This document shows positions 27,401 to 44,400 of a stretch of DNA of 64,000 nt, one piece after another. Made by a program: the position numbers and the translations under genes. Under the pieces are notes generated by a model. The model did not search any database, had not been told where the DNA came from, and worked only from the letters and a program-made list of their open reading frames with translations. Position 1 is the first letter of the stretch. The number at the start of each line of letters is the position of its first letter. The DNA is from Campylorhamphus procurvoides (Eukaryota; Chordata; Aves; Passeriformes; Dendrocolaptidae), in assembly GCA_013396655.1 (NCBI GenBank), contig WBMV01002667.1, forward strand, positions 522,519 to 586,518. The letters are read 5' to 3'.

Positions 27401-27588
27401 CTGCATCCCGCGGGGCGGGCGGTACCCGCGTCCCAACCGCGTATCCCCCCGTGTTCCAAGAGCCCTTGCCGGGGCTGCAGTGCCTCCTCCGGGGCTGCAG
27501 TGCCTCCTCCCGGCCCGCAGCGGAGCGGGAGAGGCATCCGTGTTCGCTCCTCCCCGGAAGGCTCCGAGCGCCGCCGGTGCCCGCCGCG
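24422..27588. other. MEGF6-TPRG1L head-to-head interval
   Basis: About 3.2 kb between the MEGF6 start codon (minus strand) and the TPRG1L start codon (plus strand). It must hold the 5' UTRs and promoters of both. The right end becomes a CpG island and contains a degenerate tandem repeat (27.06-27.31 kb). The stretch 24.9-25.65 kb is moderately GC-rich and is a candidate for the MEGF6 promoter. Frames across 25.0-25.6 kb are open on both strands because of composition and show no domain. Confidence 0.6.
27060..27310. repeat. Degenerate tandem repeat upstream of TPRG1L
   Basis: An array built from short related units with the recurring words CCTCGTACAGTC, GTGTGATGGTGAC and ACAGTGACAGCA. A longer block containing CCTAATACAGCTC recurs about 119 bp apart (27,144 and 27,263). 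Open frames on both strands through this array come from the repeat and are unlikely to be coding. Confidence 0.75.
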
Positions 27589-30386
<2,798 letters not shown>

Positions 30387-31973
30387 ACCCCCTTCTGTGT
30401 CATCTGTTCAAGGGCAAGTGACTTGCTGTTGGTCCCCCGGGGAGAGCACGCTGAGGGCAAAGCACATGATGAGCAAAGCAGAGAAGTTCAGGGAAGGAAA
30501 GGGAGTGGTTGTAGGACAGGAGTTTGGTTGGGGAATGCACAGGGTGGATTTGAAGCAGACAGTCTTGTATTTTGTACTTGATTTACAGCTGCCACTGGTC
30601 CTTGTGGGGTGAGCAGTGGCATGTTCTGTGTCCTTCCAGGCCTGTTCTTCCCCATTCATGAAGTGCCCTTGGAACCTGCTGAGAACCCACCCAAGTACCC
30701 ACTGTACAACAGCACCTTTGTGCCATGTTATTGCTGTATCCCTATGTATGGTATCAAATCCTATTGCGTGCTTGGGACTGATTAGTGGTGTCTAAAGAGG
30801 AATTACTGTTCCAATCTCCATGATCTCAGAGCTCTCATTAATGCCTGTTAGGAATTTTGAAAGCTGTCAGTCAGTCTTTAACAATTATTTGCTGGCTTTT
30901 GCTAAAGCTACACTGTTCCACCTGCTCAGCAGCAGTCCCTGAACTCTGAACATGCTTTTTGTAAAAATCCCTCTAAGAACCCACTGGAACTTTCTCTGTT
31001 TCTGTGCTGCAGCCACAGAATAAAGACTGTTGTGAGAGAACATTGCCAAAAGCCTCACCAATACATTTGCCTTCCAAGTTGTTCTTTGTAAAACTGAAAA
31101 GGAATTCTATTTTGGTTAGATTGATATTCTTAGCCATTTTTCTGAAGTCTACTCTAGTTTGGGCCAGGACTGTTTAATGGAGACAGAAAAAACTTTCAGC
31201 ACTGTGTGTCAGCCTTGCTTTATACATTCCTGGCGTGAACCTCATGTCCAGGGATGAAATTGAGAAGCAGCACAAGAGACAGGGAGCTGACATTGCTGAA
31301 GAGGTGATTCTAACAAGCTTTTTCTTTGTGTGTGACCTTCTCTCCATATCCTTTTATCAGAGCCTTTAACTCGAAAACAAACACTGTGCTGCAGTGGTGT
31401 TCTTTTGGCCTTAACAAAGGTGTTTGTGAAACTCCTGTAAAGCTGGAGTCCTGATGGAATGCATAAGCTGCATTGACCTTCTCTGTGCATTTTCTAAGTT
31501 ATCTGTTCAATTTTCATTAACCTTACAGTAAAGTTAAATTTCAACTCAATTTGGTCTTTGTTCTTTATTTTCTGGGGACTGAGGCTGTGAAATTAAGGAG
31601 CACAAGAAAAAACATCCTATAAATTCCTAAACAACAGGTTCCCTCCTTGGAAGGACACAGTGGCTGGGTAATCCAGCTAACAAGGAATGATAGTACAACT
31701 GCTCCTTCCCTGCCAAACCACCCACTCCCAGGTGGCACCAGAGAGTTGGGACAAAAACACTCAGTTATCTGTAATTCAACATCCTGAAATGTCAGTTGTG
31801 ATCCCTCTTGTAAAGATTCCATGTAATAAATCCACAGTGGCCCAGGCACAGTTACAATCACCCTGCATATTGCATACTCCTGGTGGCTGGGATAAGTCAC
31901 CACCTAATCACATCAGTGATCAAACTGAAACAGACTTTAGAGTGCACAGGTGCAGGTTTATAGCTTGTAACTA
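30387..31973 (+). other. TPRG1L 3' UTR and TPRG1L-WRAP73 convergent spacer
   Basis: Sequence after the TPRG1L stop codon. The 3' UTR probably runs at least to the AATAAA at 31,019, possibly to about 31.55 kb (an AGTAAA occurs near 31,527). The rest is the spacer to the WRAP73 3' end near 31,970. No other gene is visible. Confidence 0.6.
31019..31024 (+). terminator. TPRG1L: Candidate TPRG1L polyadenylation signal
   Basis: Canonical AATAAA, 633 bp after the stop codon, followed by a TGTTGTG stretch that could act as a downstream GU element. Other signals farther on cannot be excluded. Confidence 0.5.
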
Positions 31974-31981
31974 TCAAAATA

Positions 31982-31987
31982 TTTATT
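31982..31987 (-). terminator. WRAP73: Candidate WRAP73 polyadenylation signal
   Basis: AATAAA on the minus strand (TTTATT on plus), 331 bp past the WRAP73 stop codon. A second AATAAA at 32,302-32,307 is only 11 bp after the stop and is unlikely to be the main one. Confidence 0.55.
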
Positions 31988-32317
31988 GAAAATTACAAAA
32001 TTTAAATAATAGCTATACATTATGTACACACAGAGCTACAGTCTTGGAAAATAAGGGTTCAGAGTTGACAAGTGTTCAACTCCCTCAATACTCAAGTTTT
32101 CTTGCAATCCAGACTCACTCCCTACATTTCAGTTGCTACGTCACTTCACTCAAGTGCAGTCACAGTATTGCACACACTGAGCTTGGAGCTCCTTCAAATA
32201 AATAATCTATAAATACAAACACTTCAGACTGGGCAACGTGTTTTAACCCTTTTCTTCCTTCTTCCTCAGACTTGGGGGCATGTTTAATGCATTTTAATTC
32301 TTTTATTTTATCTCTTC

Positions 32318-32412
32318 TCATTCTAAGTAACACAGACAGAAGTTCTCCTTACTCAGAAGCACCATGGAGTCCCCGCTGGAATTCCAGGAGAGAGACACAA
32401 TCTGGAAGTCAC
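32318..32412 (-). CDS. WRAP73: WRAP73 coding exon 12 and stop
   Basis: 95 nt including the TGA stop (plus-strand TCA at 32318-32320); TCCTGCAG acceptor. Encodes [20 protein letters not shown] then [10 protein letters not shown]. It ends before the ~18-residue tail that I recall for the human protein. Confidence 0.93.
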
Positions 32413-35400
32413 CTGCAGGAAGAGATCAGAGTGTATCAGCAAGGAGGTGGCAGCCCATCCTCTTGCTGGAGGAAAAGGCAGCTGGAATCAGTCCCACAAA
32501 TCCCTGTTGGCCCCATGCTCTTTCCTTGCTACATTTGACATTTGCTGTCTCATTATGAACTCCTCTTTTTTTGAGGATAAAAAAAATACCCATTTTTAAG
32601 GAGCTCCAAGAACACACCTGAGCCACTTCCATGATAATACTTAGGCTGATTAATAAGTGGAAAAACATTTTGTCCTTAAAGAGCTCCTGGAGAGCCTCAC
32701 CTTCCCCAGGCACCTGCACAGCCATGCAGCCAGTGGGGGACCACAGGTACACTCTGCTGTTCCCAGTGCACAGGGCAAGGCGGGGCTGCCGGGGGTCCCA
32801 CTGGAAACACTGGATGGTGCACAGCTGCTCCAGGACCACCAACAGCTTCAGCTTCCGGATGTCCCAGATCCAGACAGTGTTAGGAATGTTATCTGTAAGG
32901 GAAATAGCAATTGTATAATACCTGAAGGATAAAAGGATCACTCTTGGTTGTTTTTTGTAAAGGGGTATTAATTGACACAACTATAAATTAACACAACACA
33001 AATGATTAGGTACATCCCAGGGGTACCAAGCAAAGCCTTCAGTATGGCCTTCGAAATATTGCAAAAATGGTAAAAGAAGTGATTTAATACATCTCCCAGC
33101 TGGCTTTTATCACATTAGTCTGTCTGATGGGTTATGCACCTGACCCACAGCTTTGGCATCCAGGTATGCACAGCTCCTCAGGACCAACAAAGGGAAAGAT
33201 GGAATATTAATTCCATGACTTTCACTATTTGAGGCAGCCAGAATCCCTCCTGCTACAGGCTCTGCAGAGTTCTGCCTTTTAAGAGATCCAGGCTGTAAAT
33301 GGAGGGGGAAGATTTGTGTGTTCCATTTTCAATACAGCACGCTCAAACACCCTTGAAGAAACATAAAAACCTACTATTTTCATCAAATACAGAGCCAAGG
33401 CTGAGTCCATGCTCTGATCAGCCATTCTGGCAGCTCACACCACTTGACATATATTAGAACACAGAGGATGGGTTTCCTCTGTAGTTACATGTCTCAGCAG
33501 AGATGATTTTACAAGAGTAAAAAGTGCAATAAGGAAACCCCACATTCCATGAGTAGGTTTCCCTTTAAGGCAGGGCAGTCGGAACTTACCATTTTTGGTT
33601 GCCAGGAAACAATTATCTGCACTGAACGCCAACATCCCAACTCCCACTTTGGGATTTGCCCTGTCAGCAACTGGTTTGATATACTGCAAAGAAACTGGCA
33701 CCTGGGAAATCTCATCTGGAATGGGAAATAAAAGCACTGCACTGAGACTGAATGGACAATGCATTTAAATCCCAGCTGTTAAAACCCCTCATCTCTGAAG
33801 TGAAAGGAACACATTTTACTCTTCTCCAAGATGTTACAGTCAAAACTTCAATTGTTTTAAGATATTGCATCTTCATATAACCACCTTATTATTTCCTGCC
33901 CTCCTACAAAAAAGGAAAGGCTGGAAATACAGGCAGGTGTGGGATTAAATTAGGAAGATAAGGAGGAATCAAATCTTCCACTACCTTTTAACTAACATTC
34001 CAAACATTAGTACAAAACAAAGGTGGCTCACAGTGCCTCAAACAACGAGACTGGCTTTTACTGCTCTTGAGAACATCCAGAGGACCTGTTCTACCAGCCA
34101 AGGGGCAGAGTTCACCTATATCATTTATTTATAGAAAGACTTCCCATGGCAAACTCAAGTGTCTCATTTGAGTAAACTTTGGCTTACATTTACTCTGTGT
34201 GCTGAAGAGAGAACTAGCCAGTTCTCTTGTTGGAGGGAAAGAAAGTCTCTCTGTTTCAATTGATGGGGATTTCTCCACTTCTTTATACACAATCTACAAA
34301 GAAACAAGTGAGAGTTCTATAGAAGGGCCACAGAGAGTTTGATCATGGGCTGTTACCAAATACCCACATCCCACTGACTCATTTGCACACATTATATCTC
34401 AGCAACCCCTGGTTCATCAGAGGAAAGGCTTTTGGTAGACAGACAGGGAATCCAGCATTCCCAGTGAATCATGGGCTGTTTGGAACCAGGACCAGCAAAA
34501 ACGCTCCTGTGACAAATACACAAACCTTGAAGTCTACAAAGAATGACTCTGCCACAGTGCACCTCATTCATTATTCCTGACAGGAAAATAAATCATCCTC
34601 ATTACAGTGGGAACATGGATTTCATTTTTGCAACCAAGAATCTTTAATCTGATTCTATCATAAATAAATGCAGACAAAGTGCAGCATTGCAGAAGGAAAT
34701 AGCAAAAATATTTCAGCATGCCTACAGCATATTCCCAAACACAAGCACCAGGATAAAATGCACCAACTGCAATTCCTGTCTGTGTAGCAGAGATTAACAG
34801 AGCTATTTCCATTTGTTTTCCATGACATATTTTACACCTAACTGGAAGTAAAGGCATTTTTTCAGCCATGTGAAGCTTTACTGAGGTGTTTTAATGGCTC
34901 ATGCCTTACTTCTGGTTGAGACATCACTGGAGTCGTGTGACTACTGCAGTTACAGTCCACACACAAAGTCTTCCAGGAGATCTCTGCAGTCCTTCCTGCA
35001 ATGGCAAACAACTCTACACACTATTCTTGTTGCCTTCATGGATGACATCAGTCTGAGATTTTTGGAACAAGACTAAAGCTCTGTGCCTGCTGCCAATGAC
35101 TTGGAATCTGTTGGGCCTTGAAAGTACAGGTATGAAGGATAAAAATCAATGCTGACAGATGTTCCAGGAAATGCTCTTTAGGTGAGCTGGATGAGCCTGT
35201 CCACACAGGATGTAACTCTGATCACAATCCAGTTCCAGTGCTGTTTAAAGTCAGGAATTATATAAACCTGAGACAAAACTCTCCTCTTCAATTTTCCATG
35301 GGCTGCATTCCCTAATCTGTAATGCAGCCACTACCTACACCAAATACAGTGGCATATGAGAATCTTTTAATGCTAAGGACATGATCACAAACACATATCC

Positions 35401-38400
35401 CATCAAATTTAAAAGGATTCCCCCATTTTTCTTATATTTCCAAGTTTTCATGCAATTTCCCAAGCCCTATTTAGGCATTAGGAGGGGAAAAACCCCAAGG
35501 TCTCCAAAATGAAATGGATTTATCAGCACCTTTCAAATACAAAACTCCACTAAGAACTCCATGGATTTTGTATCCATACTTACAGTCTTTTTGCTGGAAA
35601 TGGTTGCTGGATGCTCAAACTCTGTGATCTTCTTCCACGTAACATGGTTCAAGATACGCACCTGGTTCAGGAAGCATTTCAAGAGCAGGCTGTCAGGGCA
35701 AGGTTCTACAAATGGCTTAGATCAAAGAGAGAGAAAACAAACCTATTTCTCACCTTCTCATCAAAGCTACCAATTGCCAGGAACTGGCTGCTGGGGCTCC
35801 AGGCAACTGACTTGATGCCCAGTGGCCACTCATAAGCACGGTATGAGGAGAGCAGTCTGCCATCAAGGGAGTACAGCAAGAGCTTGTACTGAAACACACA
35901 CACAGAGTCATTCTGAATACCAGCATGAGTGTTAAAAACCACAGGCAGGCAAATCATTCCCCCCAGACTCTCTCTGTTTAAAATGCAGCAAGTTAAATAC
36001 AGAGGTCATGGTCTCTTATCTATGAATTAAGAGGCTTCAGGCTTCATTGCTCACTTTGTGGATGAGTACTTGTATAACTGTAAAATCACTATGCAATGCA
36101 ATATCAGTAAAGCTATAGAAGACTCTTACAGAGAATTCTTCCATTATTATTATTTCCTTATTTCAACAGCAATGTTTACAATCAATTTTTTCTTTTGCAA
36201 GATAAATTAGAAAGAACTTGCTGCCATTGAACATTTACAGAACTTGCAAGGACATCCATCCCAATATAATACTAAACAAAAGCTGAACTCAAACAGTTTT
36301 ATGTTTAAAAGAAACATTTTAACCACTAGATATTTTAGTTACTGTTGCATACATGATGGCTAAAGACCAGCTTGAACTGAAAGAAAATTATGTGCTTTTC
36401 TTCCTACCTCCAGGCACGAGTCCCACGCTGCCAGAACACAGCCATTAGGAGCCCACTCAATCCCAAACAGATCCTGTGTTTCAGTGTCAAAATGCTGCAC
36501 CCAAAAAAAAAAACCAAACACAAAACCATTTGAAATATTATGTCAATGAATCCTGTTTCATCTGAGCTGACAAACTGCTCAATTTTATCCTTTCAAGGGC
36601 TACCACAAATGCAAAGGAGCCTTTTGTATGCCAGAGTGAAAACAGAAATATTTCCTTTTGTAATATTTACTTCACTTTACAGAAAAGCCAAAAGTTCCTA
36701 TACCTTCAAATGAACACCACTTCGTAAGAAAATGAAATAAGTTACACTGAAACAGCCAAGAAGTCCAGGCAGCCTAATTCCTTGTCTCAAACTCTGGCAC
36801 AGGACTATAGAATCACAGAATGGTTTGAGCTGGAAGGGAACTTAAAGTTCCACTCATTCCACTCCCCTGCCATGGGCAAGGACACCTTCCACTAGACCAG
36901 GTTGCTCCAACCACTTAGTGACACTTCCCAAATTTTGCTACCAGCTTCTAGTGATCCTCAGAATTCCTGAGACAGAGTTGATACTACCTACAGCCAGATT
37001 CTTAATGGGTTTATTGCTCAGATCCACCCAGTTCCCTACACTAGTATCATTCCTTATGGACTGATCTCATGGGTGAACAGTTTGTTGCACACAATCCAAG
37101 TATCAAGCCCTTGCAACTCTCATTATTACTCATGTAGTAATGTACAACATATTCAGCAGTGGAAGAAGGCAGAACTTACCCTGAGGAGCTGCCAGTTGCT
37201 GCACACAAAGATGCTGATGAAGTCCTTGCAGTCACGTCGCTCTGCCACGGCCATGTAACGCCCATCCTTGGTGAAAACCACTCCTGCCATGGGACAGAGT
37301 TAATTAAAACTGTGTTAAATAGAAGAGAGACAACAAGGCAGAATAGCTGATGAGTCCTCTGTGAGGAACAGTTACTTCCAACTCAAAGCAGAAATAAAAG
37401 AGGAGAAAGAATCTCTTCACAGAAGGTCACATTAATCAAGGCAAAACACAGTGTTACTGATTCGCTTGTGTCAGCAATTTTTGAGCTTGGAATGTACATT
37501 TTCTCAGGATGCAGAGCTTCAAAACACATCTGATCACTGACAGTTACATAAACCCAACAGATTTCAAATAACCACTTCATTTAGCCTGGCTAAATGGATC
37601 AGTTATGCAACCATCAGTTCTCCAACAACTCCCAGGCATTGCTCCCCATCCACTCAGATTTTATTTGGAGGACATAACTGTCTTTGTCATCTGTGGGATA
37701 CAACCCTTGGGCAACAAACTGCTCATCACAGCCATGTGGCCAGACAGCCCTGGCATGAGCCTCCCTTTCCAACCTTTCCATGTGCAAAACACAACAAAAG
37801 CTACTCTGGATTAACATTTTCCACCACCAGGGCATCCAGCATCATTTAAGATATTAAAGGGACCTTCAGAAGCAAATACAAAGATGCACGTGTGTACACC
37901 AGGCATATGGATCAGCTGGAAACCTTCACTCACAGAAGCCACAACACCTCAGGGCACACCTGGCTGCAAGTGGCACAGGTACTGCTCTCTGAGACAGCCC
38001 CAAGGCCGAGCTGAGCCCTCAGCTGGGACAGGGACAGAGCCTGTTCCCAAACATGGGTTTTGTCATCACATTAAATTCATTTTTCCTTTCTACCTACCAC
38101 ATTAAAAGACCATTCCTGGGTAGATGTGTGGCACTCACCCTGATGGCATGCTTTGGGGTACTTGATGTAGGACACAGACTTGGTGCACAAGGACCACACT
38201 GTTATCCGCAGCTGGCAGAGAGACAGGGAGTAGTTTGGGTTATTTTTGCAGAGAAAGAATTAAGCAAATACAAAAACATCAACCTAATTCAGCAACACAA
38301 ATTAGATCAATTAACCTTCTGTAGTTAATTAAATTCTGCAGCTTTCTGTATGGCTCAATATATGTGAGGAATTCTCTCCCAGCTCCCTGCAGTTTGCAGG

Positions 38401-41400
38401 GTATGTACCCCAAATTTACATTGCAGCACACTGAATGCTCAAGAAGGGTGCACAGAATTCACAACACCAACGTGAAGAAAAGCTTTTCATGAACACTGAA
38501 GTCACTGACATTAGCACAAGTGTGTCTTCCCAATCATACAGTCACTCTGCAGTTAGAAAAACAGTTTCATCACAGATTCTGGATGAGAGATAGGGAGTTT
38601 CCTGCCTTTATGAATGGTTGAGAAGTTATTGCCACTTCAGAACACTGTATCCCTCGGGAAAATGCTACCAAGAGTACAATTGAGCTGTATTTTTCAATAT
38701 TTAGACATCTTCAGCTTTGACAGCTGACTTGCATTTTGCTCTTCCCTCCTCAGCCACATGCAAGGAGGCAGTGTTAGAGAATTACTAAAAAATTAGAAAA
38801 TAGCCAAAACCCACCAAGCAAAGCAAGGCATGATGTTGGTGTTTGGGGGATTTCTGGAGACTTGTGCCTCCACAGCTCCCCAAGCTGCAAAGGGCAAGCA
38901 GCTGCAAACCCAGCCTTCCCACAGCTCCCCAAGGTCACAGCTGTACCCCAGGCTTGGCCTTGCCATCTGCACATTATCCAATTAAAAACAAATACTCCCT
39001 CTCCCTTAGCAACGGCAGCACCAGACACAAAGGCAGGGCACTCGTCAGGATGGCATGTGAACCTTCCCATTTGGAGCTGGAGTGAAGAATGTTTCCAGGA
39101 ACAATTTCTTCTTGTGTTTTCCTAAGTTTTACTGCACCAAAGTAAGAGATTCCAGAAGAGCTGCAGGTAGAGCTTTTTGCACTGAAGCAATAAAAGAATT
39201 TCTTTCCTAATACCCAATCTAAACCTACTCTGTCAGTTTGAAGCCATTTCCCCTTGTCCTGTCACTCCAGGCCCTTATAAACAGTCTCTCTCGATCCTTC
39301 TTGTGGGCCCTTTTCAGGTACTGGAAGGCTGCAATTAGGTCACCTTGGAGCCTTCTGTTCTCCAGGCTGAACAATCACAATTCTCTCAGCCTTTCCTCCC
39401 AGCAGAGCTGCTCCATCCCTCTGATCATCTTGGTGCCTGCCTCCTCTGAACTCACTCCAACAGCTCTATGTCCCTCCTGTGCTGGGAACCCAGAGTTGGA
39501 GGCAGCTCTGCAGGGGGATCTCACACAAGAAGGGCAGAGGGACAGAATACCCTCCTACAAGTTTAGCAGGTCCTGGAGGAATCCAGGAGATGAACAACAT
39601 TAATCAACTTTTATCCCTGCACCCCCTCACTTCCGGCCACGCATACCCAGTGTTGTTAGTCTGCTCCTCAGGCAAGATTTACTTTAAAAATACCAACACG
39701 ATGCCTCCACACATTCTCCTGCACCAACTGCAATACTGAAATGCTGCTGGGGACTATTAATTGTAGCCCTAAACGCACTGGCTGCTCTGCGTCCCCTCAG
39801 CAAAACACACAGCACACATTCTCCAGCCACTTAATACAAGCTTAGCAGCTGCAGGCTTCAAATGCTGAGGGCTGGATCATTATTTTTCCTGACAAAGGCA
39901 TCTGAGTTTATACTTGCGCTGCTTCTTGGCCTCACAATCAACTGCTTTGGCCATCCTGGACCACATTGACTGCTACAAGCCTCAGGAGGCAAAACATTGC
40001 TGCTCATGCAGAGCTCAAGTGCATGAGAAGAGGGAAATCTCTGGAGGTGAGACACAACACAACTCATGCTGAGCTGCCACTGTCACCTCTGCCCTGCTCA
40101 AGACTCCACCACAGTGAAACAGCAAATATACCTTCACTTTGAATTCTTTCTGCATCCATCTCTGCTCCATCATGGAGCCACAGAATCATTTAGGTTGGAA
40201 AACACCTCCAAGATCATCAAGTCCAACCTGTGACTGATCCACACCTTGTTACCCAGCCCAGAGCAATGAGTGCCACATCCAGTCGTTCCTTGAACACCTC
40301 CAGGGATGAAGACTCCACCACCTCCCTGGGCAGCCCCTTCCAATGCCTGACAAGCCTTTATGTGAAGAAATTCCTACTGACATCCACCCTGAATCTCTCC
40401 AGCATAACTTGAGGCTATTTCCTCTTGCCCTGTTGCTTGTTGCCTGTTCAATTTCACACTCTCTCTCTCCTGCAGGCTCAAAGGGAAGCAAACACCTACA
40501 AACCAGAGGCCATGGATCCACTCTGCCCTAACTCCATTGTAACCTCTCACCCAAGTGACGCAACCGGATGGCTTGGCCCAGTGTTAGTAACAAGCAAAAC
40601 CAAACCATTTTGATTCCTGAAATCAGGATCCTTTTCTGTTGTTCCATTTGTGCACACTCAGACATTCCTACAAACTGAGAAACTTAATGCATGGATTTCA
40701 CACCCCCTTACCTGATTAACAGTATGTTTACAGTTAAATTGTGACAGAAAGGGAAAACCTTCATACTTCCACATGGAACATTATTTCACAATCTCACTTA
40801 AGTTGCCAACACAAAGGAGATGAAAAAGATTAGAAAGATTATGTCACAGCTCACAGAAAGGATTAGGAGAGGCAGAAACATCAAACACAAAGGGTGAGAA
40901 AAGAAACCAAATGCTTCAAAAATGACAGGAAACTTGCATTGCTGCTTGTTGCCTTTCTCATGGAATTCAGGGGGAAAGGGCAATTGTCTTTGAAGCAGGA
41001 AAACAGATTGTGGCCAATTAATTCCGCAGCCAAGTCCTTCTCTACTGCTCATTTTGGGGGATACTTTCTGTCCAGCATAGATGACTTGATTGAGTGGAGT
41101 TGTCAAACTCAAATCCTCATGATAATGGGTGTCTGAGAGGTTTTCAGCTGTTGTTTTGCAGTGGAAAAACAAACCAAAAGCAGAAGCATTTTTAAAATAG
41201 CCTAAAAACAGCTGAGAAATAAAAAGTATTTAGATGGTAACGTGATAAACAGTGTCCAGCAACGAGCCCAGGACTACGGCCCAATGTTGACAGCTCCAGG
41301 CAGGTGTAGGACTAGTGATTTTCAGCAGACAAAAACACACTTTTAAACAACCTACAGCTCAAATGACTGTCAACTCTTGTCCCAGACTTCACTGGGTCAC

Positions 41401-44400
41401 TCGGCCCCTTACATAGCAGTGTCTGTCAGCACTGGATTTCAGAAGATTATTCAGAGCACATTCCTCGCCAGAAAGCATTTTTCAGCCAACGCAGCCATTC
41501 ACAGTTACTAAGGATTAGCTCAGATACACACAGAAACACACACTTTCCTCTGCTGCTGGAGTTCCAAAGAAGCTCCTTAATGCTTAAGGACCTAGTGTGG
41601 AAGGAGAGAAGGTACGATGTATGTAGTTTATAAGCATAACTCTTCAGAGAAACACTCCAGAACATCTTCACACCACGTATCCCAAAACACAAGGGTCATG
41701 AGAAAGCACAGAATCACAGAATGGTTTAGGTTGAAAGGGACCTGAAAGCTCATTTCATTCCACACCCTGCCATGGGCAGGAACACCTTCCACTTGACCAG
41801 GTTGCTTCAACTTCTGTCCAATCTGGCTTTAAACACTTCCAGGGATATGAAGAGGATCCACTTGCTTTCTCCAGGTCTTTCACCTGCAGCTCTTGTTTAA
41901 GTTCTACCTATACACTCCAGAGGAACAATGACATTGTAAGAGGAGATACACCCGGTCCAGGACACACTGATAATATGGAACTGCCTCACAGAGTGGATCT
42001 TAGGAGAGGAACACTGACCACAAAAAGACCCTGAGTGCAAGTTAGTTGAATCTTCCAAAAGTGGGTGTCAGAGGATAGTGTCAGACTGTTCACTGGTGCC
42101 CAGTGACAGGACAAAGAATGACGGCCACAAACTAAAACACAGCAAGTTCCACCTCAACATGAGGAAGAACTTCTTTCCAAGGAGCACTGGAATAGGCTGC
42201 CCTAGGAGGGCATGGAGTCCTCCTCTCTGGAGCCATTCCAAACCCACCTGGACACCTTCCTGTGTAACCTACACCAGGTGACCCTGCCTTGGCAGGGGGT
42301 TGGACTGGATGATCTCCAAAGGGCCCTTCCCAAGCCCAACTATTCTGGGATTTTGTAAGGATTTTTCTGAGGCAATGGTAAGTACAGATAGCTAGAAATT
42401 AATTAGCACAACCATACCCTTTGAAAAAATCTCAGGGAGAAAGAAAGTAACTTCAGAGCTCTCAGCAGAGCTCACACATTGACCTGAAGCATTACAAGCG
42501 TGAGTGATGAATTGGTGCTGTTTGAAAGTGTCAGGCGAGCAAAGCCAAGCTGCGCTGGCTGGTGAGGAATCCCCAAATCCCCCAGGCAATTGCTGGATTG
42601 CTAACACACTGATATTAAATATCCTCACAGTTTGCCCCCAGCACTGCCCACGTCTGTCCCCCCAGACTGTGGATCTAGTAGAGCGAGTAAACACAGCTCG
42701 GACCTCAGCCCAGCCCTGGCAGCTGTCTGACAACAGCTAATTTAGCAACCTGTTTACAGCTGGAGAGGAAACTTATCCCAACACAGATGCCAACTTGGCA
42801 AAGGCTTAATGAAATCCTCTGAGGTCAAACCAAGTTCTGCTGGGAGGCAATAAATCCTTGCTGGGCCACCCCCACACACACGTGCCACAAGATACTCATT
42901 GGGAGCACACAGCACCAGCCTTCAGTGAGGTCCTGACTCGTCCACTGCTGCCTGGCCAGCAGGGATGGCTGCACTGCCTCTAGGCTGGAATTCTGGGCTC
43001 ATTTTTCAATTTTACCTGCCATCACAGTGATTCACATTTGGGAAAACCAAGGCCTAAGCTCGTCACTCCTCATACCCCAGTATCTAAAGGGGTGGGGGAG
43101 TGAGTCTGCACACACACACACACAACAGGTCCCCATCTATATCCCACTGACATTAGGGTTTGCCCAAAAGATGGATGAAATCTTGCAGAGCAGCATGTGA
43201 ATTCAGTGATAGCCAGGGCAATGGCACAAGAACCTGTCACCTAAAACCCAGCCACAGTTTTGAAAAGAGTAAGCACAAACAAAAAGTGTCTCACATGTAG
43301 TTTTTGGCTATTTTCTGACTCTTCATTGTTGTACTGAATAATAGGAATCATCAACTCTAAGCCAAAAGTGGAGCAGCCAGAATCCACAGGCCTTCCCACT
43401 TGGATTCCACCATAGTGTGCATTCCCCAATATGGCTCTTAATAAGCACTTAGAGGTGTTTTAATTTTACAAGTGGTTCCATCAGCAGTCTGACTCTTGTG
43501 TATTAAATCAAACAACTCAGAAAGTATTTCCAAGATCTGGATCTAATTCCCATCTCACAGGTCAGTAAACCTAAGCTCATGTTTTTTAATTCCATATCAC
43601 TCTGAAACATTTGTGGTTTGGGTTTCTAGTTTTTTTGCTAGAAATCCTGAACTTTCCTCAACCTGCAAACAGCATATTGGATTTCTAAAACTGCTCTGAT
43701 TAATGCCATCAAAATCATCAGAATATGTTCTCAAACACATAATTTTCCCTTCATATTTAAGTGTCCATTTTCTATCTTATCACCAGAAGCAAGAGGATAA
43801 AATCTGAACAAAACAAACATCCAACCTGGAATCAACCTGGGTTACACACAGGAATACAGAGCTGTACCCATGTTCTCCACCACCACTGCAGCTTTAAGAG
43901 CCTTGGGTTATTTTAGGAGGCAAAGGGCAGACAGCAACATTTGACACCATGGAGAGCAATCCCGACTTGACACTCACATGGAACTCGGTGGTGTTGAGGA
44001 TGTGACGACCGTCCGGACTCCAGCATGAAGCCACCAATCCCGCGGAGCCCTCGTCAATCTTACAGTGCCAGTCCGGCTGCTCCAGGGACCAGACCTGGGG
44101 CAGGGGGCAACCAGACAGTGCAGGAAACAACAGCTCCTCAATACCTCTGCCCAGGGGAATTCCCTACAACTGAGAACAAGCTCCTGCACCCCATTCCAGG
44201 CAGCTCAGGAGCACCCGACCGCCCGTGACCATGAAGGACTGGCGCTGGATCCCACTGCAAAAGTGAGTTCCACATCTCTGGGTGATAATGGAAATGGCAA
44301 ATGAGGTGGGGTTGGTTTTTCTCTGACAAATATTCTGACAATTCAACACTTAAAAACCACTTTTTGTCTATTTAACAAGTCTGCATGTATTTATTTCCTA

